64,000 nucleotides of DNA from Oxalobacteraceae bacterium (GCA_025352145.1 JANXTY010000018.1:1-64000); one strand, 5' to 3'. Shown: positions 27,251 to 36,696, counted from the stretch's first letter. Numbers and translations are program-made. Notes: generated by a model not told the origin, from the sequence alone.

Positions 27251-28657
27251 TCACTTCACGCTTGATTTAAGCTGCAACGCACTGTCATTGATTTCAAAGG
27301 TGTTGGCCTTCAGCATAGTGATGATTTCAGCGCCCGCCAGCAGAACCGGTCCATAACCATGCGCTGCGAAAACATTCACTGGCCGATAAGCATAAAAGGC
27401 AGGATCGAATCCCATACCAGTCCCTACGCAAGTTCCCTCGACTTGGCCTTTGACGTTGACTTTAGTGGAGACCGCATTCCATCCCAGTAGGGCAACCGGA
27501 GCATAGGCTTTCTTATCTACAAAGCCGCGGTTGACGGCGCGGGCAATGGCGAAGGTATAAATAGCGGTAGCGGATGTTTCAAGATAAGTATCGTTGCGGT
27601 CAAGCAGTTGGTGCCAAAAGCCGGTTCCGTCCTGATAAGAAGCCAAGCCCTTCACATGCGCACGCAATTGCTCTAGCACGGCGTTGTAACCCGGATGATC
27701 GGGCGGCAATACATCGAGCAACTCGACCATTGCCATAACCGCCCAGCCATTTGCTCTGGCCCAATGAAACTGTGGATGCACGTCCATCTCTTGTACCCAG
27801 CCATGCATGTACACTCCTTTTTCTTTATTGAACATGCGTTGTGAATACTGGAGTATCTGCTTGACCGCGTCGTCATAATATTTGCGCTCGCCGGTGAGCT
27901 TTCCCATCTGGGCCAGCGTCGGCACACCCATGAACAGATCATCTAACCAAAGCGTATTAGGCTGTGGGCGATTACGCGCCAGAGTACCGTCAGGCAATCG
28001 GAATTCTTCGTGGCTGACATAATCGGTGCACGCATTAATAACGGGACGCAAATTCAATTCCATGCCCGCCCTTGTTACCTTGATCATGGACGCACATACC
28101 GCACCGGCATCGTCTAAAGCATGGGGCGCCATGATCCAGCCGCTCTTCGCATTGTTTTTTAATTGCTCTCCATAAAAAGGGGCCATGTCGGCAATGAGCT
28201 TCAGGCGTTTGGCCACGTAATCGGTATAGCGTTGGTCACCGGTCACGCTACCGGCTAGCAGCATACCTGCATAAGTCACGCCCCACTCATAGCTGGTCAA
28301 TCTGAAAGTGCCCGGTGCCAGTATCACATCACTATAAGCTTTGGTGAAATCGGTGATTTCCGCTTTTGTATTTTTGTTGATAATTTTAGCGGGTGTGACA
28401 GCATCGAGGTAGCTAAAAACCCGGTTCAGAACTTTGGATACATCTTCTATGGCGGGATTGCCGTAAGGGGTAGGATAATTCGGTTTCATCAGGTGCAGAG
28501 GCGCCGTGACGTCGTTGGTTTGAACTTTGGCTGCCGGTTTTGCGACGGAGGCAGCTGTCGCTGGTACATGCAGTGTCCATGACAAGGACATTGCAAGTAG
28601 GGTTGATTTCAACAACGTGCCTGCTTGAGGAAATTTTATGGGGGTCGTTCTTTTCAT
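27251..28657 (-). CDS. GH105/GH88-type unsaturated rhamnogalacturonyl hydrolase, secreted
   Basis: 468 residues with a signal peptide (about 1-35, ending VPATAAS). The (alpha/alpha)6-barrel family is recognised by VTYAGMLLAGSVTGDQRY, LDDAGAVCASMIKV (catalytic Asp region), NTLWLDDLFMGVPTLAQMGKLT, HWARANGWAVMAMVELLDVLP and GTGFWHQLLDR. GH105 enzymes remove the unsaturated galacturonate left by rhamnogalacturonan lyases, giving rhamnose and a keto-deoxyuronate. It lies beside the PL26-type lyase, which produces that kind of substrate. Fine substrate choice cannot be read. Confidence 0.9.
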   Translation of the reverse strand: MKRTTPIKFPQAGTLLKSTLLAMSLSWTLHVPATAASVAKPAAKVQTNDVTAPLHLMKPNYPTPYGNPAIEDVSKVLNRVFSYLDAVTPAKIINKNTKAEITDFTKAYSDVILAPGTFRLTSYEWGVTYAGMLLAGSVTGDQRYTDYVAKRLKLIADMAPFYGEQLKNNAKSGWIMAPHALDDAGAVCASMIKVTRAGMELNLRPVINACTDYVSHEEFRLPDGTLARNRPQPNTLWLDDLFMGVPTLAQMGKLTGERKYYDDAVKQILQYSQRMFNKEKGVYMHGWVQEMDVHPQFHWARANGWAVMAMVELLDVLPPDHPGYNAVLEQLRAHVKGLASYQDGTGFWHQLLDRNDTYLETSATAIYTFAIARAVNRGFVDKKAYAPVALLGWNAVSTKVNVKGQVEGTCVGTGMGFDPAFYAYRPVNVFAAHGYGPVLLAGAEIITMLKANTFEINDSALQLKSSVK

Positions 28658-28726
28658 ATGGCCTCTTATATTTTCCTGTTATTTGATGTGGAACTACATT
28701 ATTAAAAATATTTTTTAGCCGGTATT

Positions 28727-29431
28727 TTATTCCAACCGGTAAATCATAAAATCATCAATTTCCTGTCGTGATTGTGTAGTGCGGAAACCGAAATATCCCT
28801 CCCGCAACGGATTAGGATCCTGATAAGAAAAAAAAACATTGCCATCTACCAGCACGCGGCTGCAACCGTTATATACCGTAATTTGTACTGAGTATTCTTT
28901 GTTCGGTTCCAATAGGTGGGCTTTATCGGTCAGGTCGGTCAACAGTACGCGTTCGCCGTTTCCGGCGTATTTGCGAAACCGCGTGGTGGAGTTAGTATTG
29001 CCACCGATCCCAGCGTAGTACAGCAGCAACCCATCGTATTGGCTGAAGATGCCGTTGCGGGTGAAAATGTTGCTGCTTTTTGGATCGCTCGCCATCCAGA
29101 ATTGGTTGAGATCGGAAAGCCGGTCGTTCTTGCCATGATTCATAATGACTTTGCGTTTGTAGCTAATCATGAGATTGCCAGACAATTTTTCTTTGAACCA
29201 GGCGGTAGCGCCGCCGGCCACATCGATCAGCAATTTCTGGTCATTGATGGTGATGGTCGAAGAAGAATTAGGAGCGAATTCCGATACCCATTGATCCAGT
29301 GTGCCGCTGAAATCGTCTTTGTATAAAAGTGCAGCTATTTTCCCCGGTGTACCACAGGATTCGGACGCTGATGTCTGTGCCAGCAGCGGCACACTGAGAA
29401 AAAGAAAAGTAATCAGAACTAAATTTTTCAT
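28727..29431 (-). CDS. secreted DUF6250-like protein of the pectin locus
   Basis: 234 residues with a clear signal peptide (MKNLVLITFLFLSVPLLAQ). The mature part looks like a concanavalin-type beta-sandwich: LLYKDDFSGTLDQWVSE, LLIDVAGGATAWFKEKL, ISYKRKVIMNHGKNDRLSDLNQFW, and YFGFRTTQSRQEIDDFMIY at the end. This resembles the family known as DUF6250, met near rhamnogalacturonan enzymes. I cannot assign a reaction; binding of, or lysis in, the polymer are both possible. It sits 12 bases after the PL26 gene, in one operon with it. Confidence 0.75.
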   Translation of the reverse strand: MKNLVLITFLFLSVPLLAQTSASESCGTPGKIAALLYKDDFSGTLDQWVSEFAPNSSSTITINDQKLLIDVAGGATAWFKEKLSGNLMISYKRKVIMNHGKNDRLSDLNQFWMASDPKSSNIFTRNGIFSQYDGLLLYYAGIGGNTNSTTRFRKYAGNGERVLLTDLTDKAHLLEPNKEYSVQITVYNGCSRVLVDGNVFFSYQDPNPLREGYFGFRTTQSRQEIDDFMIYRLE

Positions 29432-29443
29432 GGGAGAAATTTA

Positions 29444-32233
29444 CTATTTCGGTGTGGGACGATTGACGTTTGGTGGCGAAACGCTCCTTTCCGAACGTCC
29501 GCCCCGCATACCAAATCCACCCTCCGGTGCAGCAGGAAGTTCGGTCGGCAATACGTCCGCGCATAACGCAAGAATTTCGATCATTGAAAGGCTCGTTTGC
29601 GCGGCGTCATTAGTCGAAATACTGAATGATTCATGCACAGGATTGAGCGAATCGGGGCCGCTAACCACTTGCTGTCTAAGCTCACGTGCTCGACTCAAGG
29701 AAACAATCGCTCGCTGCGCAAATGCGGGATTTTTGGTGTGCGCATAGGCATAGGCAGCTAGACGCGGACCGCCTTGCGCATTCTCGACCATGCTGCCATC
29801 TGCACCTTCGTTGCCGGTGATTTTGTCCTTTTCCAGCACCTCTGCCGGGGCCCCGCCTAGCCGCGTATATTGCAGCCATGCTTTCGCAAAATCGTTACGA
29901 CCGAGTAAGGGAACCAGTTCAAACATCACCTGCGCTCCGCCTTGAATCGTGGCCAAGTTGTACGTCACCGGCACCTGCTTTCCTTCGACAGGATCAGGAA
30001 TCGGGAATAGTTTTCCGGTTGTCGGATCGTAGCCTACGGTCATGCTACCACCGCCCTTAAGCGGGCCGATGCGGCTGCCACCCATATTCGGGTTGAGTCC
30101 GTTACGCACGCCAGAGCGCAACCAGTACGGCATGGCGAGAATGGCATCTACACCCGCGTTAATACGGTCGCGCCACCTCGGATCACCGGTACGTTCCCAC
30201 TCCGTCATCCAGTTACCCGCGAGTACAAACCAGTCGGGACCAATACGGATGCGGCCCGGATATTTCGGATCTTGCGGTAATACCGGTTGTGCCAAGCGCA
30301 TCGGGTCATTTGCCACGATTGCGAGATCGGATGTGAGTTGTTCACGCAGGATATCGCCGATGCGTTCATCCGTCGTCAGGTAGTAATAAGGTCGCCAATG
30401 GGCCGCCTGACTGATGCGTGCTTCTTTCGCGCCATCGCCCCACTTAACCACATTGTGGCGCGAACCTAGTCCGGCCATCGGCCCCAAGTGATACACGGCC
30501 GTCTCGCTGGTATTGCGGGTCAACGCTTCCGCCATCTTAAACACGTCAGCACGTCCGGTGCGCAGGTAACTGGTCCAGAGCCACAGCGGCGTGCCTAGTT
30601 CCGTGTTATCCCACGCGTGGCCACCGAAATCGTAATACCAGACATGTCCCTCTTTGTTATAACTGTGAATGAAGTCGCCGTAATACCAGAAGCCATACCA
30701 GTACCGCTCGTCCACCTGTTGCTTGTAAAACGCCAACACTGAATCGAGTCGATTCTCCACTGCCGCCTTCAATGGGGTCGAGCGATCCGGCAGGCCCCAT
30801 ACGCCCAATACGCCGGTTGAATGTAGATAGCTTGGTGACGTCACCAGCAACGCAGGCCGCTCGCCCATCTGCGCCATCGCAACCATTGCCGCTTTAGTCG
30901 GCACTTCGCTGGTCGGATAAATGGTAATTTCACTGGTACGCGCCACACCGTAAGCCTGACTCATGCCAGGCTGCACATCTTCATAAGTGGCGTTCAGTCC
31001 GTGTGCGCGAGTATCGTAGTGCCGCATATCCATCGCCGGTGCCTCAGGTGACCAGAGCCATGCCGTCAATTGTGCCGCATCCTTGGCTGCACCACGCACC
31101 TCTAAACCACTCGGGTAAGATTGCCAGAAATCCTTGACGCTCAGTGCAAGGCCGCCGCTGACATCCCCAACGAAAGCGAGACCAGAAGCCCGCTTCCCTG
31201 CACCTGCAAATACCCAGGAGCTTTGGGCATTGGTACGCTTATGGATAATGAACCCATCGGGCGAGGGTTGCGTCAGCTTATAGTCACTCCAGATGGCATA
31301 TTGTTCGGTGTCGTTCGCCGCATAGTAACGCTCGCCATCGATTTTCTGTCCGGCAACCTGTGTAGCATTGCCCGGACCTGGTTGAATCGGTTCCGCCCAC
31401 AATCCACCTTCGGCTCCTGAAAAACGGATATGACGGTTTTGCGATTGTTCACGCATCGGCACTGTGAATGTAAGGCCTATGCCACGAATGAAATCTTTTT
31501 CTTGATCGCCGTCGTATACCATCGTATGCACTACCCGGATTGCTTCTTGACCCGCATAGAAATAAAGACGAACGCTAAATGGCAACCACTCGCGTATGCC
31601 ATTAACTGCCTTGTGCACGCCCTCGACTTTGATGACGGCACGGACGGAACCGGACTGCTCGACGGTTACCTTACTTATTTTACTCACGAATTTATCCCGC
31701 CGGGGCAGCGTACCTTCGTCCGGCTCCGGCCCATTTTGAAGGATGCACACCAGTTGCCCTGCGCGCGCCACCTCACGCCCTTTTATCCAAATCGACTCAA
31801 TCAAATTCACCCCGGACGTCAGCAATCGTGCCTTCATGGTGCCGGTATCAATGTCGATGGCAGTGGCGTCCTGCTTGAGCATCAATTTCGAGCCGCCCGT
31901 CATCGCACTTGTGCCGGCAGTCAGCTGAAAAGGTCCCGCAACGTTGCCAGAAGCCACGGTCGCAAACCCACTCCACTTTAACGAACCATCGGGCCAATAC
32001 GCCAAGGGCCACGTTTGCAGCGGCATTGATTTGCCCTCACCATCTTTCAAGGTGAATGCCTGTTCCCTCGACGTACTCCCCTTCGGCCATGGCACCCCCC
32101 AGCTCACACCGCTTTTTAATGCAGGTGCAGTTTGACCTAGCCAAGCGACTTCCACCTTGTCTGCAGCAACGGCCACCGCAGAAAACGACAACAACCAACA
32201 AATAATGGGGAACTTGCGAAGAAATGGTCTCAT
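29444..32233 (-). CDS. PL26-type exo-rhamnogalacturonan lyase family protein
   Basis: 929 residues with a signal peptide (about 1-24, ending VAVAA). The N-terminal RIFT-type barrel has VSWGVPWPKGS, FTLKDGEGKSMPLQTWPLAYWPDGSLKWSG, and the later barrel has HVWYYDFGGHAWDNTELGTPLWLW and HNVVKWGDGAKEARISQAAHWRPYYYLT. This matches the exo-rhamnogalacturonan lyase (PcRGLX-like, PL26) family, which cuts unsaturated disaccharides from rhamnogalacturonan I by beta-elimination. It heads the minus-strand operon with the DUF6250-like and GH105 genes. Enzyme class is well supported; activity on RG-I is inferred. Confidence 0.85.
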   Translation of the reverse strand: MRPFLRKFPIICWLLSFSAVAVAADKVEVAWLGQTAPALKSGVSWGVPWPKGSTSREQAFTLKDGEGKSMPLQTWPLAYWPDGSLKWSGFATVASGNVAGPFQLTAGTSAMTGGSKLMLKQDATAIDIDTGTMKARLLTSGVNLIESIWIKGREVARAGQLVCILQNGPEPDEGTLPRRDKFVSKISKVTVEQSGSVRAVIKVEGVHKAVNGIREWLPFSVRLYFYAGQEAIRVVHTMVYDGDQEKDFIRGIGLTFTVPMREQSQNRHIRFSGAEGGLWAEPIQPGPGNATQVAGQKIDGERYYAANDTEQYAIWSDYKLTQPSPDGFIIHKRTNAQSSWVFAGAGKRASGLAFVGDVSGGLALSVKDFWQSYPSGLEVRGAAKDAAQLTAWLWSPEAPAMDMRHYDTRAHGLNATYEDVQPGMSQAYGVARTSEITIYPTSEVPTKAAMVAMAQMGERPALLVTSPSYLHSTGVLGVWGLPDRSTPLKAAVENRLDSVLAFYKQQVDERYWYGFWYYGDFIHSYNKEGHVWYYDFGGHAWDNTELGTPLWLWTSYLRTGRADVFKMAEALTRNTSETAVYHLGPMAGLGSRHNVVKWGDGAKEARISQAAHWRPYYYLTTDERIGDILREQLTSDLAIVANDPMRLAQPVLPQDPKYPGRIRIGPDWFVLAGNWMTEWERTGDPRWRDRINAGVDAILAMPYWLRSGVRNGLNPNMGGSRIGPLKGGGSMTVGYDPTTGKLFPIPDPVEGKQVPVTYNLATIQGGAQVMFELVPLLGRNDFAKAWLQYTRLGGAPAEVLEKDKITGNEGADGSMVENAQGGPRLAAYAYAHTKNPAFAQRAIVSLSRARELRQQVVSGPDSLNPVHESFSISTNDAAQTSLSMIEILALCADVLPTELPAAPEGGFGMRGGRSERSVSPPNVNRPTPK

Positions 32234-32602
32234 GGAATTACCGGGAAGAAGAAGGTGGCTTCTGTATGCAGCTTTAGCAAAACACAGATAAAAATGGACA
32301 AGGAATAGGAGGAAGAATTCCGCACCCCGACGGCCCGCACTAGGGCAAACTCTCAGAATAGTAACGCATTAGAACTTACCCAAAAACCCTATAAATGTAA
32401 CGATGTGTAAATTACCTAAAATGCGATTTAATCAAATCTCCCCATGTAAAACAGGTAGCTAATCGGATTGGATTGAGCGTCAGGGATATAGCCGTTCGAT
32501 CATGTTTTTCCAGAATGAGCGTAAATTTTCCCGAAAAGGATTCCCTATCCGCCTTTGCCTGCCCCATTTATAATCCATGTTTTCTTAAGGATTGAAATCA
32601 CA
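32234..32602. promoter_or_regulatory. divergent control region between PL26 and GH43 genes
   Basis: No gene is seen in these 369 bases. Toward the GH43 gene, TATAAT (32569-32574) is a perfect -10 box without a good -35, which suggests an activator-dependent promoter; AAGGA follows before the ATG. The left part serves the PL26 operon but I could not fix its promoter. Confidence 0.45.
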
Positions 32603-33529
32603 ATGAATGCTATCCGCACCCTTGTTTTTTTAATGGTAGCTATATTGAACTCGCTCAATGCCAATGCCGCCACATTAATATCGCAGCGTTTTTGCGCCGA
32701 CCCATCCGTGCATTTTTTCGCAGGAAAATTCTACCTTTATGCCACCAACGATCAGGACAATAGCGGCAAATATTGGGACTCAACGGATTGGCGCTTGTTT
32801 ACCTCGACCAATTTAAATACCTGGGAAGACAACGGTTCATTTCTTTCGGCAAAAATTTTTGCATGGGCAGGTGAAAAAGCGAAAGCCTGGGCGCCAGAAG
32901 CGGCGGAACGCAATCATCAATACTATTTTTATGCGCCTGTCGGCGGCAAACAAATTGGCGTGGCCGTAAGCCAATCGCCACAAGGCCCTTTTAAGGATGC
33001 ACGGCAAAGTCCCTTGGTAGAAAGTCCACGCGATCAAAATGCCGGAGACGAACCAATCGATCCTGCGGTCTTTATCGATGACGACGGTCAAGCGTATTTA
33101 TATTTTGGAACCCGCATTCCCAAAGTGGTCGCGCTCACCAAAGACATGATCCATTTGCAGGGAGAAATTAAAAATGTGGTAATCAACGGCTTTCCTGCGG
33201 ATGACGCGAAAAAAAAATACGGTGAAGCACCTTATTTACACAAGCATCAAGGACTTTATTATTTTTCGTTTTCTACCGGGTGGCCCGGGCAAATTGTGTA
33301 TGCCACAGCAAGCAGCCCCCTGGGGCCCTTTCAATATCGCGGAGTTATCATCGACTACTTGCCCATTTCAACCAATCATCACGCGATTATTGAACATGAA
33401 GGTGAAACCACACTTTTTTACCATAACAAAACTGCGGTAAGTGGCGGCAATTTCAAACGACATATTTTTCAGGATAAGTTAACCTACACAGAAAATGGGG
33501 AAATTAATCCGATTAGTCTTGCACAATAA
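32603..33529 (+). CDS. secreted glycoside hydrolase family 43 protein
   Basis: About 308 residues with a signal peptide (ending NANAAT). Five-bladed propeller marks: the general base Asp in RFCADPSVHFF (about 30), the pKa-modulating Asp in DPAVFIDDDGQAYLYFG, and the acid Glu in GEAPYLHKHQGLYY. GH43 enzymes act on arabinan, xylan and galactan side chains, so this one probably trims neutral side chains of pectin; which sugar is not visible. I chose the ATG at 32603 because it begins the signal peptide and follows AAGGA; an upstream ATG at 32555 lies before the -10 box. Confidence 0.88.
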   Translation: MNAIRTLVFLMVAILNSLNANAATLISQRFCADPSVHFFAGKFYLYATNDQDNSGKYWDSTDWRLFTSTNLNTWEDNGSFLSAKIFAWAGEKAKAWAPEAAERNHQYYFYAPVGGKQIGVAVSQSPQGPFKDARQSPLVESPRDQNAGDEPIDPAVFIDDDGQAYLYFGTRIPKVVALTKDMIHLQGEIKNVVINGFPADDAKKKYGEAPYLHKHQGLYYFSFSTGWPGQIVYATASSPLGPFQYRGVIIDYLPISTNHHAIIEHEGETTLFYHNKTAVSGGNFKRHIFQDKLTYTENGEINPISLAQ

Positions 33530-33818
33530 AAATGCGCTGCAAAAATTTTTGCACGCTTCTCATCGACGCACCAAACCTTGGGATGCATCCACCTATTGAT
33601 TTCAATTGACTTAAGTCGATCGGTTCTATATATTTATAAAACCAGTTAATCACTTAATAAGGCGACCATTAAGTTATTTTTGATTCGTCCTTTTCAACTG
33701 GTTAATTCCGTACCAGCACACTGTTTCTAGAAACGCTGCCAACCGGACACATGACCTTCTCTGTACCTATTCTGTACCTAATAACGAGTGCCAATTTGCG
33801 CTTTATGAAAAAAATCTT
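33530..33818 (+). promoter_or_regulatory. promoter and operator region of the sugar uptake/catabolic operon
   Basis: A strong sigma-70 promoter is present: TTGACT (33606-33611), 17-base spacer, TATATT (33629-33634). Directly at the expected start point lies AAACCAGTTAAT (33639-33650), and 50 bases on AACTGGTTAAT (33696-33706), whose CTGGT also pairs with ACCAG at 33712-33716. Such paired CTGGT/ACCAG sites overlapping the start of transcription suit repression by a GntR- or LacI-type regulator; the GntR gene at 41 kb is the natural candidate. No gene lies in the gap. Confidence 0.6.
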
Positions 33819-35390
33819 ATGCAGCTAGCAAGCACGGCCGCCAATTCCGACCCGTCCATCCCCGCCGTTTCACCCATGACACTTTTGTCTTTGAATAATG
33901 TGACGAAACGATTTCCTGGCGTGCTTGCGTTAGATCGCGTCAGTTTTATGCTTAATAAAGGCGAGGCGCACGCTGTCTGTGGAGAAAACGGTGCCGGTAA
34001 ATCGACCCTGATGAAAATCATCAGCGGCGTGTACCAACCCGATGAAGGCACTATTTTTTTCAAAGGATGCGAACGCCGCTTTGCCTCCAGCATGGAAGCA
34101 GAAGCAGCGGGCATCGCCATCATTCATCAAGAGCTCAACTTGATTCCCCATCTGTCGGTGGCTGAAAATATTTTTCTAGCGCGCGAACCGAAAAAAGGAT
34201 GGTTTATCGACAAAGCAAAGATGAATGCCGATGCACAAGTCTGCCTCGACCGCTTGAAGGTGAGCATCAAGCCAGGCGACCAGGTTAAAACCCTTTCTAT
34301 CGCACAGCAACAGATGGTCGAGATCGCCAAGGCCTTGTCCTTGAACGCGGAAGTCTTGATCATGGATGAACCGACCTCATCGCTTACTGAAACAGAAACC
34401 GTGCAGCTGTTCGAGATCATTAATGAACTCAAACAAAATGGGGTAGGCATCGTTTATATCTCCCATCGTTTAGATGAGCTGCAATACATCATTGACCGCG
34501 TGACGGTGATGCGCGATGGTAAATACGTCAGCACCGATCACTTCCATGAAATCGTGATCGATGACATCGTCGCAAAAATGGTCGGCCGCTCACTCGACGA
34601 AAAATTCCCTGAGCGCAAATCAACGCCGACTGACAAGTCCTTGCTTACCGTCACCAATCTGTCCAGAAAAGACCGGTTCGGCCCCATTGATTTCGTTTTG
34701 AAAGAGGGAGAAATACTGGGATTCGCCGGATTGATGGGATCTGGCCGGACTGAAGTAGCACGCGCGATTTTTGGCGCCGATCCTATTTCCTCCGGGCAGG
34801 TCTTTCTGGGCAAAGAGGAGGTGACGATCCACTCACCGGTCGATGCAATTGCACACGGCATTGCTTATCTTTCGGAAGACCGCAAAAGTCATGGCCTGGC
34901 TATTGGCATGCCGGTCGCCAGCAATATCACCTTAACGAATGTGGCCGCCGTTGCAGACCGTTTTGGTTTCATTCAATCAGCAAAAGAAAAAATAGCCGCA
35001 CAAACTTATATCGACGCCTTGGGCATTAAAACGCCGTCAGCACAAAATATCGTCAAGAACCTGTCGGGTGGGAATCAGCAAAAAATCGTGATCGCCAAAT
35101 GGCTGTTCCGTGGCTCCAGAATCATGTTTTTCGATGAACCGACACGCGGCATCGACGTGGGCGCAAAATTTGCAATTTACCAGTTGCTCGACGAGTTGGC
35201 GGGACAAGGGATCGGCGTGGTATTGATCAGCTCAGAGCTACCGGAAATTCTTGGCATGACGGACCGCATCGCCGTTTTCCATCAAGGAAAAATCGCCGCC
35301 ATATTAAAGACCAGTGACACGTCCCAGGAAGAGATCATGCGTTACGCATCAGGCACAAAATTAGGAAATACCGCAACAGTGAGTCAATAA
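33819..35390 (+). CDS. sugar ABC transporter, double ATP-binding subunit (RbsA/MglA type)
   Basis: 523 residues with two ABC cassettes in tandem, as in the ribose/galactose/fucose-type importers. First cassette: Walker A GENGAGKSTLMK, signature LSIAQQQMVEIAKAL, Walker B LIMDEPTSSL. Second: degenerate Walker A GLMGSGRTE and signature LSGGNQQKIVIAKWL. The protein powers uptake together with the permease and binding protein that follow. A second ATG at 33876 could also be the start, since the first 19 residues are not conserved-looking. First gene after the promoter at 33606. Confidence 0.94.
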   Translation: MQLASTAANSDPSIPAVSPMTLLSLNNVTKRFPGVLALDRVSFMLNKGEAHAVCGENGAGKSTLMKIISGVYQPDEGTIFFKGCERRFASSMEAEAAGIAIIHQELNLIPHLSVAENIFLAREPKKGWFIDKAKMNADAQVCLDRLKVSIKPGDQVKTLSIAQQQMVEIAKALSLNAEVLIMDEPTSSLTETETVQLFEIINELKQNGVGIVYISHRLDELQYIIDRVTVMRDGKYVSTDHFHEIVIDDIVAKMVGRSLDEKFPERKSTPTDKSLLTVTNLSRKDRFGPIDFVLKEGEILGFAGLMGSGRTEVARAIFGADPISSGQVFLGKEEVTIHSPVDAIAHGIAYLSEDRKSHGLAIGMPVASNITLTNVAAVADRFGFIQSAKEKIAAQTYIDALGIKTPSAQNIVKNLSGGNQQKIVIAKWLFRGSRIMFFDEPTRGIDVGAKFAIYQLLDELAGQGIGVVLISSELPEILGMTDRIAVFHQGKIAAILKTSDTSQEEIMRYASGTKLGNTATVSQ

Positions 35391-35498
35391 ATTAAATACT
35401 GAAACGTGCACACAAGTGCGCATTCGACCCATTGCATCACCCTGCATAACCGAGACCCTATGCAGCAGCCACCAGCCAAAAATACAGCGGAGAAAATC

Positions 35499-36482
35499 AT
35501 GAACGATCAACAAAAAGACTGGATACAGAAATTTGCCGCATTCGGTAGCCTGTTGGCGCTGGGTGTGGTGTTCTCCCTAACGAGTGACGCATTCTTTTCC
35601 GTGAATAATGGGATGAGCGTCGCCTTGCAGGTGACTTCCATTGCATTTCTGGGGATAGGTGCGACCTGCGTCATCATCACTGGCGGCATTGACCTGAGCG
35701 TGGGATCCGTACTTGCTTTGGCAGGTGTCGCCGCTGCAATGACCGTGAAGGCAGGTATGCCGGTTCCGGTCGGAATGGTTGTCGGGCTGGTCGTCGGCGC
35801 TTTCTGCGGTTTATGCAATGGCTTATGCATCACGCATTTGAAACTGCCTCCATTTATTGCGACACTCGGCATGATGCTCGTTGCCCGTGGAGTGGCGCTC
35901 CAGATCACCGGCGCGCGTCCCGTATCGGGACTCCCGGAAGAATTCGGCACGCTGGGAAACGGTACGCTTTTTCGTATCGTGCGAGAAAGCAGCGGCCCCT
36001 TTCCTGATGTCGTGTTTCCAGGGATTCCTTATCCGGTATTGCTGATGACGGTACTTGCCATCGTAATTGCCATCATGCTTAACCGTACCACCTTCGGACG
36101 TCATATCTATGCCGTAGGCTCCAACGCTGAAGCAGCTCGTCTGTCTGGTGTTAAAGTGGCACGCGTTACCTTATGGACTTACGTTATTTCTGGCACGCTG
36201 GCTGGGCTGACAGGGTGCGTCCTGATGTCGCGCTTGGTGACGGCGCAACCCAACGAAGGCGTCATGTATGAACTCGATGCGATTGCAAGTGCAGTCATCG
36301 GCGGCACCTCGCTGATCGGCGGAATTGGCACCATTTCTGGCACGGTCATCGGCGCCTTTGTCATCGGCATTTTGCGCAACGGCCTGAATATGAATGGGGT
36401 CTCTAGTTTCGCGCAACAAATCGTCATCGGGCTCGTCATCCTGCTCACGGTCTGGATCGATCAGATGCGAAATCGACGTTAA
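35499..36482 (+). CDS. sugar ABC transporter permease (RbsC type)
   Basis: About 327 residues with eight or more hydrophobic segments; the conserved EAA-like loop of the family reads RTTFGRHIYAVGSNAEAARLSGVKV, and AIASAVIGGTSLIGGIGT is also typical of RbsC-like permeases. I prefer the ATG at 35499: GGAG lies seven bases upstream, whereas ATGs at 35406 and 35460 have no ribosome site and would add a polar N-terminus. The stop codon falls inside the left arm of a long palindrome. Confidence 0.92.
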   Translation: MNDQQKDWIQKFAAFGSLLALGVVFSLTSDAFFSVNNGMSVALQVTSIAFLGIGATCVIITGGIDLSVGSVLALAGVAAAMTVKAGMPVPVGMVVGLVVGAFCGLCNGLCITHLKLPPFIATLGMMLVARGVALQITGARPVSGLPEEFGTLGNGTLFRIVRESSGPFPDVVFPGIPYPVLLMTVLAIVIAIMLNRTTFGRHIYAVGSNAEAARLSGVKVARVTLWTYVISGTLAGLTGCVLMSRLVTAQPNEGVMYELDAIASAVIGGTSLIGGIGTISGTVIGAFVIGILRNGLNMNGVSSFAQQIVIGLVILLTVWIDQMRNRR

Positions 36483-36607
36483 GGCTACGCTGATTAAGTA
36501 TAGCGAGCGCACCGAGTTTGTACTGAGAAGCGCAGCCGTACGACTGTACGGTGAGCATCGCAAATGCAAAATCGGGGTGCGCAGTAACTTAATCAGCGTA
36601 GCCTTAA
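36479..36607. repeat. 129-bp imperfect palindrome between permease and binding-protein genes
   Basis: The outer arms are perfect 21-bp inverted repeats (36479-36499 and 36587-36607, starting TTAAGGCTACGCTGATTAAG). Inside, GCGCACC (36507-36513) pairs with GGTGCGC (36576-36582), and at the centre CCGTAC and GTACGG enclose GACT (36536-36551). The transcript could fold into one long branched hairpin. It resembles a REP/BIME-type or MITE-like interspersed element. Sited between permease and binding protein, it may stabilise or uncouple parts of the operon message. Confidence 0.85.
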
Positions 36608-36696
36608 GCCTTGATTGGAAAATGAAGCGGCTCGTCGAAATACAGCGTGGAGCACAAAAACAAGTGTCATCAATTCATTACAAACCGAGAGAACAT

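Noticed and set aside
36479-36607. The long palindrome as a Rho-independent terminator or CRISPR repeat.
   Set aside because: There is no T run after the arm, the loop is large and structured, and there is no array of repeats with spacers.
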